NCBI RefSeq assembly: GCF_032362555.1
Contig: NC_083513.1
Location: 5,208,001-5,272,000 of the forward strand
Reading direction: 5' to 3'
Origin: Amyelois transitella
Lineage: Eukaryota > Arthropoda > Insecta > Lepidoptera > Pyralidae
Length of the DNA: 64,000 nt
Notes under the pieces: model-generated
Databases searched by the model: none
Told to the model about the DNA's origin: nothing
Seen by the model: the letters and a program-made list of their open reading frames with translations, nothing else
Position numbers and translations under genes: made by a program
Shown here: one piece after another, positions 21,201-33,975 of the stretch
How the letters are laid out: the number at the start of each line of letters is the position of its first letter
Numbering within the stretch: position 1 is the first letter of the stretch

Positions 21201-24200
21201 ATAGTGCTTCGGAGCCTGGGATCTGCTCTGAATTTCTAACCATGCTAAGGCAAATAAATCAAAATGATAATTAATACTAACGTTAACTGTCTCAATCATT
21301 TTCAAAAATAATATTAAAATGTTGTTGAATATAAAAGCGTGATTCATGTAACTTAATGGTCGAAATAATAACAATATTTCATGGGATATTTAAAAGCATG
21401 CAAAATTAAGTAGAAATTTGATAATGGCAAACCTACACAATGTACTCAATCAACTCAAATGAAAAAAAGCGAACTTTGTCTCTGGTCAATAAAATACTTT
21501 ATGCGATTGAATATGCTTTATTACAAATAAGGCAGTTACATATCTACGGCCTTGGAATAACAAAACTATTAAAAAGGAATATTTGTAACAAATTCGGTAC
21601 TAAATATTAACAAGCTTACTTAATAGTAAATCTATAAAATAAAGTTTACATAATTTGAAATGGTAACGAGATCAAATTATTGCACATGAACATTCAATTG
21701 CAATTATACCTTCAGATTACAATATAATACTATGGATATCACTAGAAAGGTATATGTCAAATACTTTCTAAATAAAATAGAGCTGACTTGCGCTAATTCA
21801 TTTTACATTATCACATTTTTTCTAACATATTATTTTGGATTTAGTACAAATTTGCATTTTAAGTATAATTAAAAAAAATTATTTATAACTGGTCTTAATA
21901 AACTCGATTTAAGTTGAAACTATTCAAAAATGACAACCAGTCTCAAAGGAGCTCACAGCAACATGAAAGCTAAAGCAACAACAGCATAATCACCGTAACG
22001 TATCCTACCATATTACAAGAAAATATAAAAAATACTGATTCTCTATACGCTACTTCCATTGTGTGGGTTTGCCAATACCGGGCGACAGTCGCCTTACATA
22101 GAGGTAGGTATATCGCAAGCGGTGCACTGCTCACACTCACGTGCGAATTTGATTATTGATATGTCAAGCGATGCGTTAATCTGTCAGGCACTCTATAGAT
22201 CCATAGACGACGCAGGCATACCGGATGCGATGACAAACAAAAAAGTGATAAACCTACTTTTCATCAAGTTCATGTATTGTGCTTCCCATTGATTCAGTCT
22301 TTGCTTCCAATTTGGCTATTAGCTCAGTTTTATGTTTCAAGGAACTTTCACATTCCTAAAACAAGGCCAATAAAGATTTAGGTTGAAATTCACCTAGTAC
22401 AATACAGATTTGTTAGTGGAAGGTAGAACATATTAAATATATAGTATACACATAATTCAAGCGTTCGGCAATTCGTTATTTCCTTCAATTTCACTAAATT
22501 AATGTAGCTAATTTAACTAGATAGTAATTATGACAAATAGTTAACATTTAGTAATTGTTGTCATCATATTAGTTTCAACAATAGCATTAGTTAATTGAAA
22601 CATTAAGTAATGAAATATAATATTTGTTAGTAAAGTTACATTAGATTATTCAGAAATATCACCGTAACGTGGTAATAGTATTAGAACTTTTTGTACAAGT
22701 AGAATTTTATTTTTAGTGTTTCACTCGACCACGTTTTTATTCTGACTGTTACTTTTCCGAAACGGTGGTATTTCTTGGAGATTCAACTTTTTGTTAGGCG
22801 GCCCTTCGTCCCTGGACTTTGTACCCTTTTGTGCGTTGAGGGCCTTCAATTTTTCTAGTTTTTCTCCTAAGTTATGTTCGTTAGTGGTGGGAGACCTGAG
22901 AGCCTTGACTAGATCGTGATCTGGTCCAAGGAAGTGGTTATATTTCTCAAGGTTGTGTAGTATTTTGCCAATTTGCTCGGCCTTCCCTTGAAGCCTTGTC
23001 ACCATTTCGCCCTTCTGCGTCAGTTCCATCTCGCACTCCTTCCGTGCGACAATCGCGGCATTGATGAATACAGCATTGCATTAGTAACGTATATATACAT
23101 AATGATAAAATAATATTAGAGGCGATTATTTGTAGGTTAGAAGCAATAATATAATAATATGAGTGTGAGGCTTTAGGGATAGGTTAGATGACTTTGCGGC
23201 ATGGTAATTACAAGCAGTTTAATGTAGTTATTATAATGAGAATAGAATAATATGATCGTTTCGTAGTTCCTAAAAAAATTGTTAGCGTCACCTCCAAACC
23301 TCTTAGGTTCAGAGGTGATGAGACAATTCGGGATCATCAGATAGATTTTATGAAATGAAAAGGATAAGTTTCTTTCACAAACACTCATAATTAACTTAAA
23401 TTCGACGTAAATTTATAGCAATAATCATGCTGTAAATTGGGTTAGACCCACAAAATTACCCAGTATCTTAGAACGAATTGTATGAAAGTAGTATGACTCG
23501 AATTGTCTCAGTACCAAAGCTATATAAAGCGCAGGAAACAAAACGTTACATTGACCCACTCTACGGAAGTCCATTATACGTGACAAGAGTCTGTCATTTT
23601 GTAAAGTCTTGTAAACACCTTAAAACTTTTAACTAACTACTAATTATTTATTTTGAATATATAAATAACGTGTTTTTATTTAGAATTACTACTATTTATC
23701 GTCTTTCGTATATCATCATCAGTAAAGTATGTTGATATGTGATAAGTATAGAATACTCAACATTATCGCGACAGTATCTCTCAGAACTTCGATAGTCAAA
23801 TAGAATATACCTACAAAGGCACAACACAATAAAGATTACATTGTTAAGGTACCAATTAATTAGGCGAAACGTGGGCAGGCAGCGAGCAATGGATTGCGCC
23901 CACGCGCTTTGATGTAATAGGAGTAATGTGTTACAACAAAAACAAAGCAAAGGGGTATCTAAACGCTTCGAATTTGTAGGTAATTTGATCTAATACTATT
24001 TACAATACTAATGTAAGATGAATTTAATATGAGTTCAAAATTTCTTAAATATGTAAGTAATCAAACCATGATATGTAAGTATAATGTGAAGTACTTAAAT
24101 TTAATTTTTGTCTACTGAATTTAGTGAGTTAATACTTCAGAATTTTTGAACATTATGTTGGTTAAATGTATAAGCCACAGTGCCTACATATAGGTAATAC

Positions 24201-27200
24201 ATGTGAATCACAATCACATTTATGTACATTATACTTTATAGTAGAAGACATTCAGTAAAGCTTTGATATGGGTTTTTTAGCTATTAAAGGTTTAAGCATA
24301 AATAAATGATGGGAAACCCATGACTTCAGGTAATAATGTCTTTTCATAGGGAGAGTAATGAAATGCACCGGATATTAGAACTTTGTACAAACTATGTGTC
24401 AAATTAGGGACGAGAAGGTTTTTCATATAGACAAACGACAGAATTTCATAACAAAACGAAATTTCGACAATACGTTTTAAAAGAAAAGGGTACAAAATCC
24501 AAAAAAAAAAATATATCTTGCTAATAAAGAGTAAAATTCTTACCTGTAATTTTTTGAACATTTCTAGATTGATAAGTTTTATATCGTCCAGTTGCCGCCT
24601 TAAGGATATAATAGTGTCCTGTTTGTCGTGTATATCTTTCTCTAAAAGTTTCATAGCCACTTCCATTTCTGCTTTCAACGAAATCTGTAATCACCGTGGT
24701 GCGGCATTGAATATGTAGCTCATTCACATGAAGGTTATAACATTGTAACAGTACCGGATATTAAGGTCATTGCAGGTTCATTGACAATATTTCAAAAAGT
24801 TATGGTGATAAGTTACATAATGATTGAATTCTTCATGGAATTCAAGGAGAGATGTGACATAATTTTATACTATTTCTAAAATGCGAAGTCTTCACTCAAA
24901 AGATTTACTAACATGAATAAAAGAGATTGGATTAAAAATATGCATTTACCTGTAAATCTAGCTCTTTTTGTAGTTCCAAATTCTTTTTTCTCTCTTCCTC
25001 AAGTAATTTTCCGGACTCACTATCCTTGTCATTTTTTCCTTTATCAGAGGCTGAACTTTTAACGCTACGTTTCTCCTGGAATTTGTTTAAATTACATATT
25101 ATAAATTTGATGAAAATTTCCTTAGAGCATTGCCAAGATTTATAATAATTATCTAAGTTTTAAGTTATATTCCGTTGAGTGAGTCTACTTCAAGGCAGCA
25201 ATAACAGCATTAGGTTCACTTATTTATTTTTTAAACCAATATTAGAGAGCGACATTATGTATAAACTTTCTAAAACAGGTGTAATGTGAAACAGTGTCAT
25301 ATCATTTTGCAAAAGTAGGTATTCCTCAAATCTTGCCATTTACACACGAATGAGCTATAAACATGAGCGAATATCAATTCCTTTAGTAGCCAGTTTCTAG
25401 TATGATGTTTGTGCTAATACATAAGTCAATGCTATCCAATGACTTTACCCAATATAACATACACATTTGATGTTTGGCAAAATAATTTCAAGTGTGAAAT
25501 GTATTGTTTACATTGTCTTTTACCGCACGATCTGTTATCTACCACTGGTTATCATAATAAAAAGGACCACCTTAAATGCGAAGTACAAGCAGATAATCTC
25601 TACTTGTATAAATAAGGTTTGTTTTGATTATTAAAAAAAATAATATAAAAAATCTTTAGCAATAAGCAGTGCCTTTCTTAAAAAGGTTTTTAAGTTTTTA
25701 TAGTAATTTTTGTTTCCTGACGTACCTAAATATAACAAAAAAAAAAAACACTGTCTCACTCACCTCTTCCTCAGATTGTAACTCCATCACTTTCATCCTA
25801 GTGTCTTTGGTTATGTCCTGGCCTGGAGAAGAAAAAAGAAAACACACGTGAATACGTAAATAAACACGATCCGACGGCGCGATATATTTAAAACTATGAA
25901 AATAACTCACAAGATCTGAACCAGTGCGACTGATTACGAGTTTTTGCCTGTGAATTGCCCATTAATGTTGAGCTATGGAGCATAACGGGCCGCGGTGGAT
26001 TATTAAATGACAATAGTTTGAAGACGACCGCCGGCCGCGGAATACTAATGCCTACTAAACTTACCGAATGTGACTCATCAGATTGCAAGGTGTCTAATCT
26101 AAAGTATCCATTGTATTTATTATTTTGCAGTAATGAACGTTTTCACTTTCAGCCTTCGCAAAATATGACGTTTTAATTTAATATAATAGGCAATTATGAA
26201 GTCATTCTCAAAAGTAATTTGTCAACGAGCTTGATAGTTTCATTTTTTCTTGCAACTTATTTTCAGCTTTGGGATTTTATATTTCGTAGTCTTATTGTTA
26301 ATTTGTAGAACTTTATATTTAAATTACAACAGACATTTCTTTGAATTTTGGGAGATGATTTCAGTGAACTTCGTATAAAATTAATGACCGAACTTAAGTT
26401 CTATCATTACTTTTTCATACATGAGCGCTCCACGATAAGAGTTTTCGAAATAATTTTTATTTGGAAAACTCTTATCGTATTTGAGTCATTGTTCAGTCGA
26501 ACACTTGTTTTTTGTCAGCACGCTGTTATAAAAGTGGGTCAAACGGAAGTGATTCTGAAGACTTAACATAATGCCGTAGCCGCATTGTACATAATATATA
26601 GTATATTATTACTCAGTTGTCTAAACAGTTACGAATGAATAGTTCCATTTCTTTTGGCGTAACTTTACTACTTTTAAGTATCTTCTTACTATCGGGTAAC
26701 AATACGTATCACACTATTTTAGAATCTTCTATTCGCAAACGGACTACAACTAGAGTGAGTTTTTTATTGACTTTAAGAGTGGTAACGACGGAACTATTCA
26801 CGAACAAAACTTGTATTGCAATCAAAGTGATATCCGAAAATTTACTAACATGCTAAAATCTGTCTTACGCATGCATTATCTTGTGAGGGAGCCGCCACTT
26901 ACGAGTTATTAGGTAGTCGGCGTACGACATAGTACAGTAAAATGGTAAACCATTTAGCTGTATAATTATGCAAATATTACGTAAGTACTTATACGTAGTT
27001 TCAGATTGCGAGCTATGAATAAAATTAGCGAATAATTACCGAGAGCGTGTTTCAACTGATTATTTTCTTCCACCAGTTGGATCATAGTATTTTTGGCGAT
27101 CGCTAGGTCCTCTTTCATAAGGGCATTAGTTGTCGTTAGACCTTCAACTTTAGCTTGGAGGTTAGCCACTGTCGCACTGAAATTTTATGGCTACATAAAA

Positions 27201-30200
27201 CTAGGAGTTTAGATGAATAAATAGAAATAAATAGAATAAGAAAATTATCCCATTTAGTTATTAAAATATTAAGTAGATTATGCCCAGTTCTTTGGTTCTA
27301 TGTAAATACAACAAGCCTTCCTTTGTTCACAAAGAATTCGGCTGAGCGTTGTCAATCATCCCAACCCCACCTTTGCATAATAACTAAAGCCGTTTTCATA
27401 TTAAAACTCAGGAATAATTTAAGGACATAATAACATTGTGTCTTATGATGCTACCTTTGAATGAATAACATTATTGGTGAACAGAAAAAAAAACTTACTT
27501 GAGATGTCTATTCAGCTCTTCAATGTAATTCTTTTGGTCCAGCATAGTGTTAATATGGCGCTGTTTTGGCTCGTTATTTACATTGTTTCCATTGCCGGTC
27601 ATGTCTGTGGTAGAATTGCTACCGCGGAGGTAAAGGGAGAAATCAATGACACCCTGTTGACTATCCAAATCCTCTTCCTAAAAACATTATCATAACTACA
27701 TATTATAAAGTCCCCCTATTTTCTCTGTCTGTATCTATGCGCTAATCTCGAAAAGCTATGGACGGATTTTGTCCCTGTTTGAATTGGAAAGTGGGTTTCC
27801 TGAGGAAGGTTTATTTTCTATACTATATTCCTATACTAAAATGCTTAACATGCGAAGCCGGAGCGAGTCGCTAGTTATAAAAAAAGGCAAAGGCCGAACT
27901 TAGAAGATAAAGAACGATGTGTTATGTGGCATTCCGATTAGTCCGAGTCTTTATTACCATTGAATTCTAAAAATCTCAGCGAAATCTATTCCATGGCTGT
28001 GCATTGATACATGCCCTAACTGTTATAAATATAATTTATTAAAAAATTAAAAAACGTTTATGGTAAGTCTGTGTTTTGGCTAACATTGTATGATATAAAG
28101 GCCAGTTAAAAATCGAATCTCATAAAAAGTGTGATAACCGTAAAGACGGCTGTACCTTGACACACAAGTTACAGTCGACGACATTGAGTCCGACTAGCAG
28201 ACCGGTGATTATGACGGCTTCCTCGTTCAACATCAGAGCATGGGGTTCGAAGTATTCTTCCAAAGTCTCCTCTCGATGTTCAAGTAAAATCCTGAGGTAA
28301 TCCGCTAGCCGCTTCTGCATTAGGGCTAGTCTAAGCCAGGCGCGGGCGCGACCCATGGCAGTTCTAAAATAATAGTAAGCATTCACAGTGAACTGATTCG
28401 TAATAATCAATGATGATTATTACCAAATCTCTTATTTCACTTACATGTTGCACTTATAAATATCAATTATAATATAAACGGTTAAGACGTTAAGTCTTTG
28501 GGTCGATTCATACGCTCGTTTGCTTCGCAAAAAATGTTGGACAAAATAAACTTTTTGTCCGATGTCTGTGACTTTGCATATTTCCATGAATATAAATTCA
28601 ATTCATACAAAGAAACACAACTTACTTCACGGTAGGCAAGTCCCTGATACTTGCGGTGATGTCAGCTGCCTCTGGTGAATACTTCTCAACCATTTGAAGA
28701 ATATCCCATAGTTCCTTTTTAGGTCCAAGTAGACCCTATACAAAAATATAAGACAATAAGATTCAAGAAATATTTAATTTAATAAATAATTTTCTTAAAT
28801 GTTTATTACGGTATTTTATTTCAGTTCCTTGCTAAATTTATCTAGGGAGTACTCTGGGTTAATTTTTCTTTAGGTACTCAAAGTGGTAAAATACGGAATT
28901 GTAAAAAAAAATAAGTTTTTTGTTTTAAATGATAGACATGACTTTCTTTTTTGTTACTTGTTTTATAGAACACGCTTTGTTGTCACGCTTATCAAAATAT
29001 TATTGCGTGACCTTATCGCAGGACCTTGACTTCATGTAAATGCTTGCATGCATCAATATAACATATTCGATGTAATACAATGTAATACAATATACAGATA
29101 GGTATGCAGAAAAAAAAATCATGTTATATATAAGGTTCCAATCGTCCGTCAAATAAGTCTTGGGTGTTCACGCATAGTAAGAACTAAACGCCGCTTCTCA
29201 TGCGGGCAACTTTGCGCAAACGTTCCTTATTAATTCTTCGATACTTTGTTGTCGATTATTGGCCTTTATTCATTATGCATTCCAAATCCGTGTGACTATA
29301 CAGGTAATCTTCGTAGTGAGTTGCCAATGTACTGATCGATTACATTTAAGATACCTGTTTCTCGTCTTGTTATCTCCCTTCACCCATCTCAAGAAACTTG
29401 TTTCATTTCAGTTTTCTACGATTAATACACAGTTTCCGCTGTGTATTGTTCAAAAGTCCGTCAATTTAATCTTTGCTTTTTAAAAATTTGCCCGATTTCC
29501 AGACGAACTTTAGATCCATGGGCTACAAATATGTATCATAGGAAAAGAAAATATATTCCGACTTTGTTTGTAATATTAATTATATTATATGCAGCAAATG
29601 AAATAAATTAGTTATCTTTTTATTCCACACACCCATATGGCTCTGCTAACCTGCTGTCAAATCACGCTGCTCTTGTGTTTGTTCATCTTAAATTAAAGTT
29701 GCTCATTTTATCTTTTGTTTACAAATTCACAGTTAAACAGATATGTACTTACTTTCTTTGGCTTCAACCCATGTCGCATCACATGTTCGAGCACGATAAA
29801 GAAGTGGTGCAGAGGCAGGTGGTCGCTGTCGAGCATGCGGCCATAGCGCAAAGATTGCTCGATTAACTCCTTGACAATCAGCTTTGAGATGTTGACGAGA
29901 TTGCTGCGCTCGATCACAACTGGGTCACGAGCTGCAACAATATCAAATAATTGTTGAAGAATAGACTTTTTTAAAACATTCGATTTCTAGAAAGGAATAA
30001 ATAGTCATCACCAGTTCTCTTCGTCTGGTTAGTATTGCCTATGAATGTTATAAATAAGATGTTAAAATAAAATGTATATGCAGTGCACGTGTAGATATAT
30101 GTAATGTAAGATATGTAATGTGTGTATTTATTTACATTTACTTTTGACACAACATTTGAACCCCTTCTTGATTTTTTGTAATATTTTCTAGACAAAGAGA

Positions 30201-30474
30201 AAGAAACAAAATTACCCATCAATGCATGCATGGGATCGTCAGGGGAGGTGATAGCCCCGTCCGATGGTCGGATGTACGAATCCTGCATGTCCATGTCATG
30301 GAGTTCCTTCAAGCAGAGCCACTCTCCGTCCACGGAGACGCGGAAATTACATAGGTAGATGGTATCCTGTGCGCCGGCCATTTCGGCGTCCGGATTGTCG
30401 CCTTGGAGTCCCGATGGTATGCCTATACCTTCAGGCAAGGGATCCACCCCGTGTAAAGCGGCAAGAGAACGCAT
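18298..30474 (-). CDS. RUFY: RUFY-family RUN and FYVE domain protein, fourteen exons
   Basis: Coding exons in transcript order: 30474-30216, 29931-29753, 28735-28626, 28363-28156, 27677-27499, 27176-27040, 25822-25764, 25075-24950, 24684-24544, 22355-22258, 20475-20334, 20096-20022, 18956-18723, 18423-18298. They total 2073 nt (690 aa) with all phases matching, close to vertebrate RUFY1/RUFY2. The RUN domain spans exons 2-5 ([42 protein letters not shown]). Exons 6-12 encode long coiled coil. The C-terminal FYVE finger is complete: WTSD at 627-630, C636 and C639, RRKHHCRRCG at 647-656, IFCSAC and VRVCDAC to C683. It should bind PI3P on early endosomes and link Rab/Arl GTPases to trafficking; that is family knowledge. 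The N-terminal exon 1 ([20 protein letters not shown]) I do not otherwise recognise. Alternative first and last exons are listed separately. Confidence 0.95.
19072..19965 (+). repeat. Long dispersed retroelement-like repeat in RUFY intron 12
   Basis: It begins ACTAGCTGTGCCCGCAACTT and ends with (AAAC)n then TTATAATATTAGTATAGATT. The same start and end occur in a shorter copy at 51664-51932. The end style (CAGTAGTT-TGAGATTAGCGC, short tandem tail, ATTAGTATAGATT) is that of Metulj-like lepidopteran SINEs or small LINE derivatives; the exact family is uncertain. GGCGGTCA is repeated in tandem near 19153-19175. Confidence 0.7.
22721..23038 (-). CDS. RUFY: Alternative terminal exon of RUFY (FYVE-less isoform), candidate
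   Basis: After exon 9 (phase 0 junction) this exon would add 105 residues and a stop. Its beginning, [13 protein letters not shown] then [10 protein letters not shown], aligns with the constitutive exon 10 (22355-22258), which starts [13 protein letters not shown] then [10 protein letters not shown]. The frame is open from the acceptor (GGAAG, then GAGTGC) to TAA-type termination at 22721 and continues with a basic, polar tail (APP-poor, [16 protein letters not shown]). The product would have 571 residues: RUN plus coiled coil, no FYVE. Vertebrate RUFY3 has an analogous FYVE-less isoform diverging at the same kind of place. Weak point: the acceptor has a poor pyrimidine tract. Confidence 0.7.
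   Translation of the reverse strand, partial: ECEMELTQKGEMVTRLQGKAEQIGKILHNLEKYNHFLGPDHDLVKALRSPTTNEHNLGEKLEKLKALNAQKGTKSRDEGPPNKKLNLQEIPPFRKSNSQNKNVVE
26432..26478. repeat. Inverted repeat, 15-bp arms
   Basis: ACGATAAGAGTTTTC at 26432-26446 and its exact reverse complement at 26464-26478 surround a 17-nt loop, within RUFY intron 6. No flanking duplication or element family recognised. Confidence 0.6.
27704..27882 (+). repeat. Dispersed non-autonomous element, family shared with 42593-43003
   Basis: It starts with CTCTGTCTGTATCTATGCGC, continues through ACGGATTTTG and GAGGAAGGTTTAT, and ends with GCGAAGCCGGAGCGAGTCGC then TAGT. The longer copy at 42593-43003 has the same order of blocks. 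The GC-rich hairpin-prone end closing in CTAGT resembles lepidopteran Helitron-type non-autonomous elements, but the assignment is tentative. It lies in RUFY intron 4, next to exon 5. Confidence 0.6.
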
Positions 30475-31763
30475 AATAAGCCCGCAAATAAACAATGAAG
30501 CGAAAACACGGCAACCGTATCGGGAATCTCGATCACTTCCCTAAATACATGTCACGCTGAACGAATTTGAAGGTCAAAGGCAATGGCCTATTAGTAACTT
30601 TACACAGATTACTCCTCCATAGGGTAACACTACAATTAAAGACTTCAAAATGTACTTGTTATGATATCAATCAAGTTAATCAAAGGAACTGTGAGTAGTA
30701 TGACTTTTCTAGCAAAGTTTCCGACTATATTGATTCCTTTCCACTGGAGTGCCTACTGGTGCTAGAAAATCAATACATCGCGGCGGTGGCGCCATCTTGA
30801 TGAAAATTTCAACGATACTTTACGAGGGTGAAAATGAAGCAATGCAGAGGGTTTTCCCTGACGTGTCTCTTTGTTTACAAGTATGATGGTAGATGTAGTA
30901 TGATTTAAAAGTAGAAAGTTAATCAACTTTTCTTTTCTGGTTTTTATTTTCATGTATATTCTGCAACTGTATGAGAACTTTAGATGAAAAGCAGGTTTAC
31001 CTTTTTCAGGAAAAGTTTTAGAATTTATATTTATTACTTAGGTAATAAGTTGAGATACTAGGTACATATAAAAATTTAGTTTAAATAGATAATTGAATAA
31101 AATGAAAATTATTTTATGTATATTTTTGAAGTTTCTCTTTATAGTGGAACAATATGTGAATATCTGAAAGAGTTTCAAAAGAAATAATGCAAATACCCTT
31201 ACGCATCTTCAAATAAGTTACCCTATGTGCACTACACATTTAAATGTGTCTATTAAAGTGTAGTTTGAGGGCTGTGTGGCTCATCAACGTAATTTGTAAT
31301 GTGGTATTAATGATAAAATTGTGGACTATCTATGAAGATTTAAATTATTAAAACATAATAAGCAAATCAGTTGCACCTAAATCAGAGGTGGCAAGAGCCA
31401 TTACGAAAATGTTTTTTTTTTAACCTAAAATAAGTTGTTTGAATGTAGACTTAAAATGAAAAAATTGCAATATTGAATTTGTTTGTAATGCACATAGTGT
31501 TGTCTGTATTTTAAATGAAGCTCAATTCTTGCTGTGCTTGAACACAGAGTATAAAAGAGATGTATAATCAAATAAATAGCAATATAATCAAAATTCACAT
31601 TGTTTGCCGTAGTATAATTTATATAATATGATTGTTTAGATATTGAAGATGTAAATGAACAGTCAATTTAATCAAAGTCAAATTATCATGCTTTTGGAAG
31701 ATTGGAAAATGTCTCTCTTACTGTTCTGATTGTAAAAGTCAATAAAGGAAAAGTTGTACATCG

Positions 31764-31905
31764 GGATTTTTCTTTTAGGACATTCGCTAACAACGTGCCA
31801 TTATCTGAATATCATCTCCCCATCATTAAGTTATCCAGGTGAACATAGCTATTATGTTTCTTTGAGTCTGTTGACTATGTCTACCTGATAAGCCATAAAG
31901 ATCTG
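31764..31905 (+). repeat. SINE-like repeat (RTE-tailed family), degenerate copy A
   Basis: TTTTTCTTTTAGG, GCTAACAACGTGCCATTATC, AAGTTATCCAGGTGAACATAG and GTCTACCTGATAAGCC follow the same order as blocks of the fuller copies at 51053-51262 and 39594-39858. Strongly diverged. Confidence 0.55.
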
Positions 31906-32039
31906 ATATATAATGCTATTCTAACATTTTGCAATAATCTAACAAAATCTGTAAGACGATACAAGATGCAGATTTATCTTGTATCATATATTGTATCAAT
32001 TTAACTTAGTTTTAAGAATTAACCTATGATCTAGGGAAT

Positions 32040-32172
32040 AGGGAGAGGCGATGGGGTAGCAACCTGTCATTATCTAAATCTCAATTCTATCATTAAGCCA
32101 AACAGCTGAACATGGCCTATCAGTCTTTTCAAGACTGTTGGCTTTATCTACCTCTACGGGATATAGATGTGA
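32040..32172 (+). repeat. SINE-like repeat (RTE-tailed family), copy B
   Basis: GCGATGGGGTAGCAACCTGTC, CATTAAGCCAAACAGCTGAAC and CTATCAGTCTTTTCAAGACTG mark the 3' half of the family consensus; it ends near GGGATATAGATGTGA. Confidence 0.8.
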
Positions 32173-32628
32173 GTATAAAGGCTTGGTGCTCAGAATATAT
32201 GACTGTTAATAGAACATGTTTAACTTCATTGACAATTTACAGGGTATATATACATGTCATTACAATTCATAAATTAGGTATGTACTTGTTGAAGTTGGAT
32301 ATATTAGAGGTTCCTCATTGGCTAACTCAGTATATATTATATGAAACATGATAATGATACATACATATGTGTATGAATTTAGTGTTATTAAACAGTTTTT
32401 TATGAGGTTATTCTTCTCTTCTTCCTATGTAAGAGTAAATCGTGGTTATACCCTCACCTTACTGGAGAAGTTTGTGAATTTCATGTTTTCATTTTTCTTT
32501 GAACAGGGCTTCAGCCACATAAAGTTTGCTGCTAAGTTTTTGTCTTATGTCAAGCAAGAAGCTCTTTGTGACAGACACTACGATGATAACAATTTAAAAT
32601 ACTTCTTGAAAAGTGAATATGAACTTAC

Positions 32629-32797
32629 TTTTAGAGCTGTAGAAGTAGGAGTTGTCTGGTCGCGATATTAAGAGCTCCGGCCACTTTTCATCCTTTGCTG
32701 AGGAAACTGACGGCGATCTATCGAAGAATTGTGATTTCACAGAGGTAGTAGACGTCGCTGGCGATATTTCTGAATCTTTTTCTTTTGCCGAAGCCAT
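32629..32797 (-). CDS. RUFY: Alternative first exon of RUFY, candidate
   Basis: The ATG at 32797 opens MASAKEKDSEISPATSTT, a serine-rich 56-codon exon ending ...NSYFYSSK at a strong donor (AAAAGTAAGT). It ends in phase 1, exactly the phase with which RUFY exon 1 (30216-30474) joins exon 2 at 29931. Splicing it to exon 2 keeps the frame and gives a 660-aa protein with a different N terminus (KTRDPVVIE). It is the nearest upstream coding-like exon on the same strand, with no other gene between. The alternative is that it starts an unrelated gene, but no downstream exons for such a gene are visible. Confidence 0.65.
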
Positions 32798-33975
32798 TAT
32801 TACACAAGTAATACATGAATAAATTGAAAAATTTGTTTTTATTTCGTAATTCAATACAAGCAAAAAGGTAAACGCGACAAAAAAATGTCATGTCGCTGTC
32901 AAACAGACTTATGTCAAAGTCATTATTATCGATTTTTTTATAAGGTAACTGGTTGCAATGGCACAGACGGTCAATGCACGAATACATCTCTCTCATTCTG
33001 AAGGTATTCCTAGTTGCACCCTCCGCCAGTGTTATTATGTATGTTTCTTAGGTCCACTATCCGACTTTTTTTATTCAACACGGTGAGGTCTTCATGTTTA
33101 TGTTATGGTTGTAGCGGGAGCGATGATTCGGCTCGACCGCCACCAAAGGGAAGATCTTCCGCCATGCTAGGTGTTATGCCTGGGGAACCGCGGCTCCGAC
33201 AATGTTGTGTCGGAGGTTATATTTATAGTTCCAATCCGTGAAATCTTTGCTTGCGTGATTTATGTTTTTCGCTGTTTATGACTGAATACGTCACGTGATT
33301 CAATTTTTTATTTTTGTGACTTGTGGGGTATAGATTTCGCCACATGGTAAAGACCATTGGGACGCATCATCAATCGCCTCTAAAGCCAGGACTTATTCCT
33401 TCTGTCTGGGCTCGGCGGAGACGGCATGGCCAGACATTTATTCACCAGATAGACTCCGGTAAAATGTGACCTTACAAAAGTAAACTGCTCTTCTGTAAGG
33501 TACTTTTAGAGATAATACCCTGGCTAAGGCTATCGTTACCGGCAGGAGTTCTGCGCATCTTCACATATTCAGAGCAATATTTTTATGTCGATCACACGCA
33601 GTTCCTGCCTGTGCCCCTCAGCACTAGAAACGTTTCAAGGTTTTAGATGACACCTGATCCCAAGGAGGATACATAATAGCATTTCTCTTGATTGACTTTT
33701 AAAATTGACATTGGAAATGAAGCAGCTGGCACACACTAATGTTTTTAAAACTGTGGCACACACTATGTTTTCCTTCGCTACCAAATTATGCAACATGTAA
33801 ATTTTAGGTTTTTGTATGTTGACTTCTTGACATATGTTTAAATGACTTTTGAAAGACATACGTATATTATTTATAAAGCTACTGCACAAATTATATTTGC
33901 AAATTTTATTTTCTTTCTTCATAATCTTTGTTCGGGCCATATTTTAAAACTCAAAACAATCAAATAAATGCTAAA
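32798..33975. other. Divergent intergenic region, RUFY upstream exon and MDH1B-like gene
   Basis: It should hold the promoters of both outward-reading genes. GC-richer non-coding sequence at about 33000-33240 and 33330-33610 is not repeated in the window. A minus-strand open frame at 33635-33940 has no supporting feature and is taken as chance. Confidence 0.5.

Larger units (their letters stand above)
30475..32628. other. Region between the two alternative RUFY first exons
   Basis: If the upstream first exon is used this is an intron; if not, it is the promoter region of the downstream first exon. It contains two degenerate copies (31764-31905 and 32040-32172) of the SINE family that also occurs at 39594-39858 and 51053-51262. 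A short inverted repeat GATACAAGAT / ATCTTGTATC lies at 31958-31985. No other coding exon is visible. Confidence 0.6.

Noticed and set aside
25894..26088. Extra RUFY exon reading LQSDESHS with donor GTAAGT
   Set aside because: Joined after exon 6 it would leave phase 0, which breaks the frame at exon 7; no acceptor choice kept the frame.
30264..30544. Plus-strand proline/arginine-rich frames
   Set aside because: They are antisense to RUFY exon 1, whose RUFY-compatible frame and splice phase are supported.
33635..33940. Minus-strand 101-codon frame upstream of the MDH1B-like gene
   Set aside because: No recognisable domain, signal peptide or splice context; composition is like the surrounding AT-rich DNA.
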